Shown: positions 23,325-33,271, counted from the first letter of the stretch. The stretch is DNA of 64,000 nt from CAZMHJ01 sp964566075 (GCA_964566075.1 CAZMHJ010000001.1:1-64000); one strand, 5' to 3'. Numbers and translations: made by a program. The notes: a model not told the origin generated them from the sequence alone.

Positions 23325-23855
23325 TCAGATTTTTCGGTAAAAAACCAGCGTACCATCGCCGTAGTTTTTTTTGCTGATTAATTCTAGCCCTTCAAAATCG
23401 AAATCTGCGGAACCGGTTGGTTTTGATATAACCAATAGACCGTCTTTCGCCACGTTTGTTGCTACCTGTACGAGTTGTGTTGGGTGGATATCATCGTATG
23501 GCGGGTCGCAAATCACTATATCGTACAGTTTGTAGGGGTGATTTTTGCTGTAGCTAGCCGCATTCACACGCACTAACCTAACTTGTTCATCGATGTTAAG
23601 TTTATGAATATTATTAGCGATAACTTTAGCAACGGTCACGTCAACTTCCGTAATGAGTGCTTTTTTGGCGCCTCTACTTATCGCTTCAAACGCGATCGCT
23701 CCACTACCACCATACGCATCAAACACTGTTAAATCCGTAATATCGCCGAGCACATTAAACAAAGCTCCTCGCATTTTTTCGCTCATAGGGTGGGTTTTGT
23801 GGCTATGGGGGCTATCGAAGTTACGACCCCGTAGTGTACCGGCAATAATTCTCAT
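23325..23855 (-). CDS. rsmD: 16S rRNA (guanine966-N2)-methyltransferase
   Basis: 176 residues with the RsmD pattern: N-terminal RIIAGTLRGR and HPMSEKMRGALFNVL, SAM-binding VFDAYGGSGAIAFEAISRGA (residues 45-64), and the catalytic DPPYDD motif in the second half. It methylates G966 of 16S rRNA during 30S assembly. Length is normal. It precedes tRNA-Leu by 22 nt and may share its transcript. Confidence 0.93.
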   Translation of the reverse strand: MRIIAGTLRGRNFDSPHSHKTHPMSEKMRGALFNVLGDITDLTVFDAYGGSGAIAFEAISRGAKKALITEVDVTVAKVIANNIHKLNIDEQVRLVRVNAASYSKNHPYKLYDIVICDPPYDDIHPTQLVQVATNVAKDGLLVISKPTGSADFDFEGLELISKKNYGDGTLVFYRKI

Positions 23856-23990
23856 ACCGTTTACAGATTACTGCTTTTCATATCAAGTTACTAGTGACTT
23901 GTTGTTTTTATTCTTACGTGTTGTAATACTGCCAATGGTTTGTGGCAGATACGCCCTTTCCAACGCACATCGACAGAGAGGAACTGAGCC

Positions 23991-24602
23991 ATGAGGTACA
24001 AGTTCGACTCGGCCAACGCTCTGTCAGATGAGCAAAGGCGAGCCCTACATATCGAATCAAGACACGAATCTGCACTTGACATGGCGCTACTCGGCATCGC
24101 GATTTACATCATCGCGAGCGTCGGGATCGTGTTGTGGGGGTCAAAGCTTGTTGCAATAGCAATCCTTCCCGTTCTAACTCTAGCGTGTGGAATGTGGACC
24201 CTTCTTGTCTGGAATAAGAAGCGCTGGTCAGAACATATCTACCAGCTGCTTGGTACCAAGCAAGAAACGGTGGATTCACTCGCTCAGCAGCACGAAAGCA
24301 ATTACGAGCAGTGGATTAAGAACTCGTACTCACAGAACAGCCTCTACGCGGCGTCGGTCATGCTGGGATGTATGATCATCATTGTCAGCATAGAAGCAAT
24401 CGCAATACTGCTTGTACTTTTGGCTTACCTGCTTAATCTAGCTGCCAATTACGCCGACTATACCAGTGTCATATTGCTGTTTGTTGGTTTTGTAGGATTC
24501 GTGTATGGATGCTACTATGCTTTCCAATACTTGATGCACGCTTCTAAAGAAACCGTCAAGACAGTATCAGACTGGGTACGTCACCAGCCCTTCCACGCTT
24601 AG
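23991..24602 (+). CDS. Four-pass membrane protein (203 aa)
   Basis: ATG at 23991 with AGAGGA about 9 nt upstream. A charged N-terminus (MRYKFDSANALSDEQRRALH) is followed by paired helices near residues 32-52 and 53-72, a polar loop, and another two or three helices between residues 117 and 180. No family recognised. Base use and style resemble the membrane-protein cassette at 12.9-15.1 kb, and its transcript also ends in a very GC-rich hairpin. Confidence 0.62.
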   Translation: MRYKFDSANALSDEQRRALHIESRHESALDMALLGIAIYIIASVGIVLWGSKLVAIAILPVLTLACGMWTLLVWNKKRWSEHIYQLLGTKQETVDSLAQQHESNYEQWIKNSYSQNSLYAASVMLGCMIIIVSIEAIAILLVLLAYLLNLAANYADYTSVILLFVGFVGFVYGCYYAFQYLMHASKETVKTVSDWVRHQPFHA

Positions 24603-24609
24603 GTATTGT

Positions 24610-24637
24610 GGCGGGGGAGCTTACAAGCTCCCCCGCC
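24610..24637 (+). terminator. GC-rich 3' hairpin of the four-pass membrane gene
   Basis: GGCGGGGGAGCTT and AAGCTCCCCCGCC form an almost uninterrupted 12-13-bp stem just after the stop codon. No U-tract follows, so it may act as an RNA stabiliser or a factor-assisted terminator. Confidence 0.7.
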
Positions 24638-24650
24638 CAACCTCTCTGTC

Positions 24651-24690
24651 ATTAACCACAAACTACAAAGCATTGCAGTTTGTGGTTAAT
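24651..24690. repeat. Perfect 14-bp inverted repeat
   Basis: ATTAACCACAAACT and AGTTTGTGGTTAAT flank a 12-nt loop. It lies between convergent genes, 2 nt from the stop of the 273-residue gene. There is no clear U-tract, so it could be a bidirectional terminator or a protein-binding palindrome. Confidence 0.75.
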
Positions 24691-24692
24691 CT

Positions 24693-25514
24693 CTATATTT
24701 CGGCGCTCGCAATACCGGCGTCTTTTGCGGCCAAATACCAGGCTACTGTCACTGTTTTTGCCATTCGAGGCGCGAGTTCTTTGCGCACTTGTTGTGCCAG
24801 CTGTGGCGTCCAGCCACGTTTGTAGAACTGCTCATACATATCAAGCAGCGCAACTTCACGGGCAACACGTTTAAAATATTCGCTTAGGCCGATTTGTTCG
24901 GCTTTTTTTAGATCATATCGAGTTGGGGCAGCAATCAACCGAGTCATTGGTGCCATTACCATGGCTGCGCCCCATTCAAATAACGCGTGAGTCGTAAACA
25001 ACCCCTTAGCGCCCCACATTTCCCAGTTCTTTTTAAATAATTCTCGTTTTGTGTCGGCTGGTATCACTACCTTTTTCATCACCGTTGTGCGGGTTTCTTT
25101 ACCTTCACCACGCAAGCGTTTTAATTCTGCCTCAAACGGGTAATGGTGTGCCGGAGTAAGGCCATCAACAAGCGCATGCGCAAGCCAGCTGGCTTCAAAG
25201 GCAGCTCGCTCTACGTTTTTTTCTACCAAATTTGCCACTAGTTTTTCATAGTGAGCATCCATCTGTTCTAGCAACAAGCCATCATCGGGGTCAAATGGGT
25301 CGTAAAAGTGCCACGGTGCGTGCTCGCCATCTAATTTTGCCTTTGCACTATCAGGGCCATTTTTACCTTCAAAATGGAGAAGTAGGCGTTTTGACGGAAA
25401 ATGTTTATCAGACGTAAGCAGCTCTTTTAACGCACCACGAGCAGCACGGTCGACCTTTTGATGGGCGCCTAAAACATTACCTGAAATATTAGTTAGTGTA
25501 GAACCAGAATACAT
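24693..25514 (-). CDS. Possible zinc-dependent phospholipase C / P1-nuclease-like protein (273 aa)
   Basis: The segment ASWLAHALVDGLTPAHHYPF (about residues 109-128) fits the HxxxD-x-H metal pattern of the zinc-dependent phospholipase C and S1/P1 nuclease fold, and GEHAPWHFYDPFDPDD lies upstream as further possible ligands. Helical throughout, no signal peptide, so it would act in the cytoplasm if the prediction is right. It begins 14 nt after the recG stop. The assignment rests on a short motif only. Confidence 0.5.
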   Translation of the reverse strand: MYSGSTLTNISGNVLGAHQKVDRAARGALKELLTSDKHFPSKRLLLHFEGKNGPDSAKAKLDGEHAPWHFYDPFDPDDGLLLEQMDAHYEKLVANLVEKNVERAAFEASWLAHALVDGLTPAHHYPFEAELKRLRGEGKETRTTVMKKVVIPADTKRELFKKNWEMWGAKGLFTTHALFEWGAAMVMAPMTRLIAAPTRYDLKKAEQIGLSEYFKRVAREVALLDMYEQFYKRGWTPQLAQQVRKELAPRMAKTVTVAWYLAAKDAGIASAEI

Positions 25515-25528
25515 GTGTGTTTGGCTGA

Positions 25529-27568
25529 CTAGTTTAAGTAGGTCAGCTTGCTTGCGCGCTGCACGCTTGCAGCGATTTGCTTATAGTGTATCAGATTTTC
25601 CCCTGATTCGATAAACGTTTTAACGCCTGCCCTAGCCTTAGCAATAAGCTTTGTGTCGCTTAACTGGGCGATACGTAAATCAAGCGAACCATGCTGCCGG
25701 GTACCATATATTGCGCCTGGGCCACGAATTTCTAAGTCGAGCTCGGACAGTTCAAAACCGTTGGTAGTACTGGCTATCGCGCGCATACGCTTAGACGGCG
25801 CACTGCTGTCAGTCATTACTAAATAACAGTGGCCTTTATGCTCCGCACGGCCAACTCGGCCACGTAATTGGTGTAGTTGCGCTAAACCAAATCTGTCTGC
25901 TCCCAAAATCACCATTACAGTTGCGTTTGCGACATCTACACCAACTTCAATCACTGTAGTCGAAACTAATACGTCTAGCTCGTGGTTGCTAAAGCGTTGC
26001 ATAATGTCGTCCTTTTCGGCTGATTTCATACGACCGTGTAATAGCCCAATACGCCAACCTTTTAGTTCTTTTTGGGCTAGTTCTTTATAGGTTTTTTCGG
26101 CGCTAGCTACCTGTAACACATCACTTTCGTTAATGAGCGGGCAAACAATATATGCTTGCCTGCCTTGTTTTAATTCGTTGGTAATTGACTCATACATTTG
26201 CTTGGTCGAATTAGGAGAAATAATAGAGGTTGTTACCCCAGCTCGTGTGCTTGGCGCCTGATCTAAAATACTGATGTCGAGCTCGCCGTACACCGTTAAC
26301 GCTAAGCTGCGCGGAATCGGTGTGGCCGTTAAGCAGAGTACATGGGGCATATGCCCTGCCTTAGTATGTAATTTTTGGCGTTGCTGCACACCAAATCGAT
26401 GTTGCTCATCAACAATTACCAAACCTAAATGATGCCAATCAACGGATTCTTGTAAAATAGCGTGCGTACCAACAATGATGCTTATTTCATTATTTTTAAG
26501 CCGTACTTTTAGCTCTTTTTTTGTTTTTGCTGGTACGCCACCCGTTAATAGTGCGACTTTGTTTGCAAGCGGGCTATGCGCAAGTACCTTAGCGAGTGTA
26601 TTTGCATGTTGTTGGGCTAATAATTCGGTTGGTGCTAAAAATGCAACTTGCAAACCCGCCTCCGCCACCATCAGCGCTGCCATTGCTGCCACGACAGTTT
26701 TACCTGAGCCAACATCACCCTCGACTAACCGGTTCATCGGTTCATCACTATCAATATCTTTATATATCTGCCAAACTGTTTTGCGCTGTGCATCAGTCAA
26801 ACTAAATGGTAAATTTGCGACAAATTCTTTGGCACTTTTTTGTTTAAACGGTACTGGCAATGCTTTAGCAAGCTGCGCTTCGGTACGATTTGCATAGGCA
26901 GCCATCATAACAACAAATAGTTCTTCAAATCCGAGACGCTCTTTCGCTTGCGCCAGTTGTTCTGAAGAGTCGGGCATATGAATTGCTTTAAGCGCTTTTA
27001 CCCTGCTTATCAGCTTTGCGTTTGTAACGATATTGGTTGGTAACGTTTCTGGCAAAGTGTCAATAACGGGGAGTATCTGTGCTACTAGTTTTCGCAGTAG
27101 TACTGATGTCAGCTGCCCACTTTCACGATAGGTGGGCAGAATACGCGCTGTATGCGCGTGAATCGTATCTTCAACTAGCTCAATGCTTGGATTAGTAATC
27201 TGTAATCTTTGATTCTGAAATACAAATTCGCCACTAATATAGTATGGTTTACCGGGCTGAATATTCTTTGCTCGGTACGGCTGATTAAACCAAATTACTT
27301 TTACACGCCCCGTATCATCGTTAGCTACCGCCTCTGTTATGTGTAAACCTCTTCGAACACGACGCTCTTTTAGCTCGCTAAAGTGAGCCTGCAAGGTTAC
27401 AAGGCCAGGTTTTAGTTGCCCAATATGTATGACATGCGAATAATCATCGTATTTGCGAGGAAAATAATCAATTAAGTCACCAATAGTAACGAGCCCTGCT
27501 GTCGCTAAGCGTGCCGATACAACACTCCCTACCCCTTTGAGCTCTGTTAGTGGCGTGTCTACTGTCAT
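25529..27568 (-). CDS. recG: ATP-dependent DNA helicase RecG
   Basis: 679 residues. N-terminal wedge/OB domain, Walker A GDVGSGKTVVAAMAAL (about residues 288-303), DEQH box in IVDEQHRFGVQQR, and helicase C-terminal motifs (STTVIEVGVDVANATVM, QLHQLRGRVGR). RecG remodels stalled forks and branched DNA. Length is normal. TACACT lies 7 nt before the ATG and there is no ribosome site, suggesting a leaderless message. Confidence 0.97.
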   Translation of the reverse strand: MTVDTPLTELKGVGSVVSARLATAGLVTIGDLIDYFPRKYDDYSHVIHIGQLKPGLVTLQAHFSELKERRVRRGLHITEAVANDDTGRVKVIWFNQPYRAKNIQPGKPYYISGEFVFQNQRLQITNPSIELVEDTIHAHTARILPTYRESGQLTSVLLRKLVAQILPVIDTLPETLPTNIVTNAKLISRVKALKAIHMPDSSEQLAQAKERLGFEELFVVMMAAYANRTEAQLAKALPVPFKQKSAKEFVANLPFSLTDAQRKTVWQIYKDIDSDEPMNRLVEGDVGSGKTVVAAMAALMVAEAGLQVAFLAPTELLAQQHANTLAKVLAHSPLANKVALLTGGVPAKTKKELKVRLKNNEISIIVGTHAILQESVDWHHLGLVIVDEQHRFGVQQRQKLHTKAGHMPHVLCLTATPIPRSLALTVYGELDISILDQAPSTRAGVTTSIISPNSTKQMYESITNELKQGRQAYIVCPLINESDVLQVASAEKTYKELAQKELKGWRIGLLHGRMKSAEKDDIMQRFSNHELDVLVSTTVIEVGVDVANATVMVILGADRFGLAQLHQLRGRVGRAEHKGHCYLVMTDSSAPSKRMRAIASTTNGFELSELDLEIRGPGAIYGTRQHGSLDLRIAQLSDTKLIAKARAGVKTFIESGENLIHYKQIAASVQRASKLTYLN

Positions 27569-27655
27569 TACTACCAGTGTACGCTACTCAGCGTTTTATC
27601 AGCCAAAAAGTACAGACTATTACGTAATATATTGAGTAAAAAATCATAAGAATAA

Positions 27656-27685
27656 TTACGTACAGCGACTAAAATTTGGTATACT
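27656..27685 (+). promoter_or_regulatory. Promoter of the class A penicillin-binding protein
   Basis: TTACGT (27656-27661), 18 nt, TATACT (27680-27685), giving a 30-nt leader with an AAGAGGA ribosome site. The palindrome ATTACGTAAT lies upstream between the divergent recG and PBP genes. Confidence 0.5.
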
Positions 27686-27721
27686 GAATCGTGATATTTG
27701 AGGTGAAATTTCAAGAGGATA

Positions 27722-30415
27722 ATGAGTAAGGATAACAACCGCCTTTCGGGTTTTAAGAGCCGAGCAAAACGAATGACAAAAAAGTCAGATACTAATAAAG
27801 GGGTAAAGGTTAATCGAAGTGTGGGCGACCGCATAAAGGCCCACAAAGATGACCGTGCGCGAAAGCGTGCCGAGTATTTGTCGACCTTGCCAAAAAATCC
27901 TATAAAACGCTTTTTTTACCGTTTACAACCAAAGCGTTTATATAAATATTGGTTTAGCCGCGAGGGTGGCATTATGGCCCTCAAGGTACTTGGTATTGGG
28001 TTTGCAGTTATCATGGTGCTTACCTTAGCTACTTTTGCTTATTTCCGTAAAGATTTACCAAAGAACATTACTGACCTTAAAACTTGTTCACAGGGCGCAA
28101 GCACAACATACTACGACCGAACGGGCCAAACGCTGTTATGGGCAAGCTCGGGTGATGTAGAATGTTACCCCGTTAAGTTCGAACAAATCTCACCCTACTT
28201 ACGAAATGCGGTAGTTGCTTCAGAAGACAAGGACTTTTATAAGCATGGTGGCTTTAGCGCACAGGGGTTATTACGTGCAGGCCTTAATAATATTAAAGGT
28301 GGTAGCACCCAGGGTGGTTCTACCATTACACAGCAGTTTGTTAAAAACTCACTTTTGACTCAAGATCAAAAAATCTCTCGAAAAATTAAAGAACTTATTT
28401 TATCGATTGAGCTCGAAAGAAGTTATTCTAAAGACGAGATTCTTAACGCGTATCTTAACGAAATATCGTTTGGCTCAACCTATAATGGAGCCGAAGCGGC
28501 TGCTCGTGGTTACTTTAATAAGTCAGCCAAAGACCTAACTCTAGACGAAGCCGCTCTGCTTACGGCGATTATCCCAGCACCTACCTATTATTCACCATAC
28601 GGAAGACATACCGATGAGCTCGTACAACGCCAGCACTATAAGTTAGACCAAATGGTAGACCAAGGCTATATCAAAAAAAGTGACGCTGATGCCGCAAAAA
28701 AAGTAGATACACTCGCAAAACTTTCGACCAGCCGCAATAAGTATAAAAATATTATTGCTCCTTACTTTGTACTTGAAGTACAAGAACAACTAGAAGCCAA
28801 ATATGGTGTAAACAATGTACAGCGCCAAGGCTATAAAGTCATCACTACACTTGATTTACGCCTTCAAAAAATTGCTGAGGATGTAGTTGCCAATACAATG
28901 CCAAAGGTTATTCGCAATAACGCAGATAACATGGCAGTAGTTGCAGAAGATGCGCAGACCGGGCAGGTTATCGCCCTAGTCGGTGGTCGCGGATTTGATT
29001 ATCCGGGTTATGGCCAAAAGAACATGGCTACGACTCCTCGCAGCCCGGGATCAACAATGAAACCATATGACTACTCTTCATTAATGACTCAAAATAAGAG
29101 CTGGGGCGCAGGCAGTACATTATTTGATCTTAAGACCGATTTTGGTGGTTACTCGCCAGATGATTATGACCTTCGTCAGCCTGGTGCAATGAGTATGCGT
29201 CAAGCGCTTGGAGGCTCGCGAAATATACCTGCAATTAAGGCTACTTATATAGCAGGTGTGCAAAATACTATAGATTTGGCAAAAAAGATGGGTGTCGTCA
29301 GCGGTACATCTTGTGAACCAAATTGTGGTTTATCAGCTGCCATCGGTGATGGTAGCGAAATACGGCTGGACGAGCATGTTAACGGTTATGCAACACTTGC
29401 CAGAGGCGGTAAATATAAGCCAAAAACGTATATGCTTAAAGTTTCTGACGCACGCGATACAGTTTTATACGAATGGAAAGATACTGCCGGCGAACAGGTG
29501 TTAGACCCACAGATTGCTTACATTGTTGCTGATATGATGAGTGACTCTAAAGTAAGCTACTTCGGTAATAATTATCGACTTAACAACGGTTGGAAATCTG
29601 CGCTTAAAACCGGTACTACCAATAACAAAGATAATGGATGGCTTATGGGCTATACTAATAAGCTCGTATTCGGATTATGGATGGGGCGTCAAAATGACAA
29701 TAAAGCACAGTACAACTTTACAGATACCATATTAGGGCCAGCATGGAATAGTTTCATGACACAATCAAACAGTGTGCTGGGATATAACAAAGGTTCTGGT
29801 TGGACAAAACCTGCAGGTATTAAAACTGTATGTATCAATCAGACGACAGGTTACGCAACTACAAGTGGCGGTAATTGTGACATCTTCCCAAGTTGGTATC
29901 AACCACAATACCCTGATAGTAGTAAATCAGCTACCATTGATTCAGTCAGTAAAAAACTAGCTACCGAATGTACTCCTGAGCTTGCTAAGCAGGCTATTAC
30001 TGGCGGTGGTATTCGCTCAGAATTGCCAACAAGCGATGCTATGTACAATAACTGGATTAAACCAATCCAAGCACGTTATGGAGGTTCAGGTGGTGGCGCC
30101 ATACCTACTGATAAAGACGATGTTCACACTTGTGATCCTGCCGATAAACCGTCAATTAGCAACTTAACCATCACTCCCGCTGGAGCTGGCAGTTATAAGA
30201 TAAGTGTTACTGTATCGCAAGGTAAAAGTCCGTTAACAACAGTTAATTTCAAGGCAAACGGTACCATTATCGACGGTGGTTCAGTCACCATAACTGCTGG
30301 CGGTACGTATGATGTAACCTACACACCTACCGGCAGCGATCCAGTACAAATTACTGCTCAGGTTATTGATAGCGTCTTATATGATTCCACAACAGACGCA
30401 AAGCAAATACCTTAA
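27722..30415 (+). CDS. Class A penicillin-binding protein (glycosyltransferase plus transpeptidase)
   Basis: 897 residues. A long basic cytoplasmic N-terminus precedes one membrane helix (about residues 87-107). The GT51 domain shows ASEDKDFYKHGG, STITQQFVKN and RKIKELILSIELE. The transpeptidase carries SxxK in SPGSTMKP, SxN in GSRN and KTGTT. A C-terminal Ig-like beta domain (from about residue 795, SISNLTITPAGAGS) ends the protein. It polymerises and cross-links peptidoglycan outside the membrane. AGAGG ribosome site 4 nt upstream. Single-gene unit with its own promoter and terminator. Confidence 0.96.
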   Translation: MSKDNNRLSGFKSRAKRMTKKSDTNKGVKVNRSVGDRIKAHKDDRARKRAEYLSTLPKNPIKRFFYRLQPKRLYKYWFSREGGIMALKVLGIGFAVIMVLTLATFAYFRKDLPKNITDLKTCSQGASTTYYDRTGQTLLWASSGDVECYPVKFEQISPYLRNAVVASEDKDFYKHGGFSAQGLLRAGLNNIKGGSTQGGSTITQQFVKNSLLTQDQKISRKIKELILSIELERSYSKDEILNAYLNEISFGSTYNGAEAAARGYFNKSAKDLTLDEAALLTAIIPAPTYYSPYGRHTDELVQRQHYKLDQMVDQGYIKKSDADAAKKVDTLAKLSTSRNKYKNIIAPYFVLEVQEQLEAKYGVNNVQRQGYKVITTLDLRLQKIAEDVVANTMPKVIRNNADNMAVVAEDAQTGQVIALVGGRGFDYPGYGQKNMATTPRSPGSTMKPYDYSSLMTQNKSWGAGSTLFDLKTDFGGYSPDDYDLRQPGAMSMRQALGGSRNIPAIKATYIAGVQNTIDLAKKMGVVSGTSCEPNCGLSAAIGDGSEIRLDEHVNGYATLARGGKYKPKTYMLKVSDARDTVLYEWKDTAGEQVLDPQIAYIVADMMSDSKVSYFGNNYRLNNGWKSALKTGTTNNKDNGWLMGYTNKLVFGLWMGRQNDNKAQYNFTDTILGPAWNSFMTQSNSVLGYNKGSGWTKPAGIKTVCINQTTGYATTSGGNCDIFPSWYQPQYPDSSKSATIDSVSKKLATECTPELAKQAITGGGIRSELPTSDAMYNNWIKPIQARYGGSGGGAIPTDKDDVHTCDPADKPSISNLTITPAGAGSYKISVTVSQGKSPLTTVNFKANGTIIDGGSVTITAGGTYDVTYTPTGSDPVQITAQVIDSVLYDSTTDAKQIP

Positions 30416-30432
30416 GATTGTGTCCGCACTTC

Positions 30433-30462
30433 AAAAAACCGCTCTACAGTGAGCGGTTTTTT
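30433..30462 (+). terminator. Intrinsic terminator of the PBP gene
   Basis: AAAAAACCGCTC, loop TACAGT, GAGCGGTTTTTT; symmetric tracts also allow use by the convergent PIN/TRAM gene. Confidence 0.92.
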
Positions 30463-30487
30463 GTATGTAATGGGTAGTATTGTCTGT

Positions 30488-31396
30488 TTACTTATCAGCC
30501 ATTTCATCGATAGCCGATAGCAAAGATGCCTCTCGATTTGTTGGACGTGGTCGGTTATTTTGATGCTGTTTTTGATTTGTTGGACGGCGGTATCGATGCT
30601 CAACAGTACCAGCAGGAGTTGTCGGTGCTTTCTGAGGACGACTTGGCAGCGGTTTTTGGACCGTGCGGCGAACTTTATCTACTGGCTGTTTAGTGATTGG
30701 CGTGGTTGGTTCAGTTGCAACTTTTGTGCCGAAAAGCATCTTGCCTGCAACAGTTTGATGGGTGCGTGTAATTTTTACCTTGACTGACTTACCAATGTCT
30801 CGCTTTGCACCGTCAATCACAATCATGGTGCCATCTTCCATGTAGCCAACTCCTTGGTCGCGGTTACTGCCTGGTTGGACAATCATAATATCGAATGCCT
30901 CGCCTGGTAGCGCCACAGGACGAAGTGCATGCGAAAGTTCATTGACATTCAATACTCGTATGCCTTCGATTGTTGCAACCTGATTTAAGTTAAAATCGGT
31001 CGTAAACAAATCGGCACCCGTTTTTTTAGCAAGTTTCACAAGTTTATCGTCGGTGGTGCTTGCTTGCACTTTTGTGCGCTCAATAGTCAGCGACACGTTT
31101 GGTTCGCGCTGTAATTGCTGTACAACCTCAAGCCCAAATCGGGCACGCTCGCGTTTGTGTGAATCGTTACCGTCCGCAAGTAGCTGTAGCTCGGCGACGA
31201 TAAACTCAGGCACTGCAAGTTCGTACGGTACAAAGCCGGCCTTTGCCAGCTCTACTACTCGACCATCAATAAGTGCCGAACTGTCCATGAGTGCAACCTG
31301 CTGCTTACTCTTTTTTGGTACAATTCGTGGCCATTCTTTAACCACTACAATCGCGCCAATAACAATAATGGCGATTGTTTGAAATAAATCTAACAT
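30488..31396 (-). CDS. YacL-like PIN/TRAM-domain membrane-anchored protein
   Basis: 302 residues. One N-terminal hydrophobic helix (residues 3-18), then a PIN nuclease-like domain with conserved acids (MDSSALIDGR near residue 37, TTDDKL, TTDFNLN), then a TRAM domain (about residues 160-225), then a long basic Pro/Gln-rich tail. B. subtilis YacL has the same order and also lies by radA. It may cleave RNA, but the substrate is unknown. It starts 12 nt after the radA stop. Confidence 0.85.
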   Translation of the reverse strand: MLDLFQTIAIIVIGAIVVVKEWPRIVPKKSKQQVALMDSSALIDGRVVELAKAGFVPYELAVPEFIVAELQLLADGNDSHKRERARFGLEVVQQLQREPNVSLTIERTKVQASTTDDKLVKLAKKTGADLFTTDFNLNQVATIEGIRVLNVNELSHALRPVALPGEAFDIMIVQPGSNRDQGVGYMEDGTMIVIDGAKRDIGKSVKVKITRTHQTVAGKMLFGTKVATEPTTPITKQPVDKVRRTVQKPLPSRPQKAPTTPAGTVEHRYRRPTNQKQHQNNRPRPTNREASLLSAIDEMADK

Positions 31397-31408
31397 ATAA
31401 ATCCAATC

Positions 31409-32764
31409 TTATTCTTTTGATAAAAAGCTGTTGAGTGCACTGCGCACATCAGCCATTTGATGCAATTCTTTTGGCACTTTACTACCGCGAATTTTTGGCC
31501 CGATTGCATCGGTAAAGCCTAGTTTCTTTGCTTCGGCAATTCGTTTATCTGCCCATGGTACGTGCCGTATTTCACCGCTCAAGCCTACCTCACCAAACAC
31601 GACGGCATCTTTTTTGAGCTGCATCCCTTTTGAAGCTGAGGCTATTGCCATACAAATCGCTAAATCTGCTGCAGGCTCGGTGATTTTCATGCCACCCACA
31701 ATATTAATATAAATATCTTTATCGGCAAGTTTTAGTTTAGTGCGGCGTTCGAGCATGGCGACTAATAAATTAAGTCTATTTAAATCAATGCCTGCTGCAG
31801 CTCGTTTTGGATACCCGTAATTGGTTGTGTTAACGAGTGCTTGCACCTCTACTAAAATTGGGCGCGTTCCCTCTAATGTAGCCAGTACTATCGAACCATC
31901 ACTGAGTTGTCGTTCGGCTAATAGTGCTGCAGATGGATTATCGACTACTTGCAGACCCGTATCAACCATTTCAAGGATAGCTGCTTCGTTGGTAGAACCA
32001 AACCGGTTCTTGATACACCTCAGCACTCTAAAGCCACCGTAGCGGTCACCTTCGAGCTGGAGCACTACATCCACAGCATGTTCTAATACCTTTGGCCCGG
32101 CAATACTACCCTCTTTAGTTACGTGACCGACTAAAATCAGGGCAGTCGTCGCTTGCTTCGCGGCTGCAGTCAGTAACTGCGTGCTATTGGTTACCTGGCT
32201 CACACTACCTGGAACTCCAGTAATTTCAGCGGCGGCAATCGTTTGAATTGAATCAACAATCACTAAATCATACTTATCGGTTGCGATGGTTGCCGCGATA
32301 TCGTTTGCGCTGGTGCTACTGACAATATGTAAGTTATCGGCTAAAGCGCCCAGGCGTTGGCCACGCAAGCTCACCTGCTCTGGCGACTCTTCGCCACTCA
32401 CGTATAGTACTTGCACTTTCTTGGCTGCGTTATACGCCAGCTGTAATAACAATGTACTTTTACCGATACCCGGTTGGCCAGCAATGAGTACCACACTCGC
32501 TGGTACAATACCGCCACCTAACACTTCATCGATATCGGCGATACCAAGACTCAAGCGCTTGGTGCCTGTAAATGATTTTTTATCAAGCGAAACGGGCTTT
32601 AGTACGTTGCCACTCGCCAAAGCTTGCTCGGTTTTACTGCCACTGCGCAAATCGACCTGTTGCTCGAGCGTATTCCATGCACCACATATGCTGCACTTGC
32701 CTGCCCAGCTCGAATGATTCGCGCCGCAGGCACTACATACATATGCCACTTTCGTCTTCGCCAT
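31409..32764 (-). CDS. radA: DNA repair protein RadA (Sms)
   Basis: 451 residues. N-terminal zinc finger CSACGANHSSWAGKCSICG, RecA-like Walker A GQPGIGKST, the RadA-specific KNRFG motif, and a C-terminal Lon-protease-like domain. It promotes branch migration in recombination. Length is normal. TAAACT lies 6 nt before the ATG and no ribosome site is visible, so the message may be leaderless. The next gene downstream encodes the YacL-like protein. Confidence 0.96.
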   Translation of the reverse strand: MAKTKVAYVCSACGANHSSWAGKCSICGAWNTLEQQVDLRSGSKTEQALASGNVLKPVSLDKKSFTGTKRLSLGIADIDEVLGGGIVPASVVLIAGQPGIGKSTLLLQLAYNAAKKVQVLYVSGEESPEQVSLRGQRLGALADNLHIVSSTSANDIAATIATDKYDLVIVDSIQTIAAAEITGVPGSVSQVTNSTQLLTAAAKQATTALILVGHVTKEGSIAGPKVLEHAVDVVLQLEGDRYGGFRVLRCIKNRFGSTNEAAILEMVDTGLQVVDNPSAALLAERQLSDGSIVLATLEGTRPILVEVQALVNTTNYGYPKRAAAGIDLNRLNLLVAMLERRTKLKLADKDIYINIVGGMKITEPAADLAICMAIASASKGMQLKKDAVVFGEVGLSGEIRHVPWADKRIAEAKKLGFTDAIGPKIRGSKVPKELHQMADVRSALNSFLSKE

Positions 32765-32794
32765 ATCTCTAGTTTAACAGATAGTTAATTTAGA

Positions 32795-33271
32795 TTATTT
32801 TGGTTCGTAGTATATCCTCATCAAATACCCATAGGTACCAAACTCGTCGATTCTGCCATGAAGTATCACATCATAAACATTCAAACTTTGAAGGGCTTCA
32901 ACTTCCCTTGCGGCATAATCAAGAAAAGAGGATATACCAATATTAGGGTCTTCATCCATATCCAGCTCAAATAAGTGAACCTTCTGATTACTTCTGATAC
33001 GACTATTGTAAAGCCTATTCTCATCTGTTGGTGAGTTGCTTTTAAGAAGCAGGGCATCGTCTTGAATTTTCTTATCAGATTTTCTTAGTTTATACACCTC
33101 TAATTCAAGTGTTGGCCATGTACTATCATCCACTGCATTTGAAAGATATAAACTTACAGAACGAGCATATCCAACAGATTTAACATCATGGGCAAGACTT
33201 TTTAGCATATCAGGTAGTGATACTTTGCGATTGGTGTTCCCTGCTTGAAAATAATGTGTTTTCATATTCAT
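32795..33271 (-). CDS. Candidate immunity protein of the RHS gene (158 aa)
   Basis: The ATG at 33271 overlaps the RHS stop (TAATG), so its translation depends on the giant gene; a second ATG lies two codons in. The product (MNMKTHYFQAGNTNRKVSL...) is soluble, rather acidic, with a mixed alpha/beta look (DVILHGRIDEFGTYGYLMRI at the end). No family recognised. Polymorphic toxins usually have their immunity gene in exactly this position, so that role is inferred from context only. Confidence 0.6.
   Translation of the reverse strand: MNMKTHYFQAGNTNRKVSLPDMLKSLAHDVKSVGYARSVSLYLSNAVDDSTWPTLELEVYKLRKSDKKIQDDALLLKSNSPTDENRLYNSRIRSNQKVHLFELDMDEDPNIGISSFLDYAAREVEALQSLNVYDVILHGRIDEFGTYGYLMRIYYEPK

Noticed and set aside
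27571..27846. Minus-strand 91-residue frame across the recG-PBP divergent promoter region
   Set aside because: It overlaps the PBP start and both promoters, has no ribosome site, and its product looks like antisense of coding DNA.
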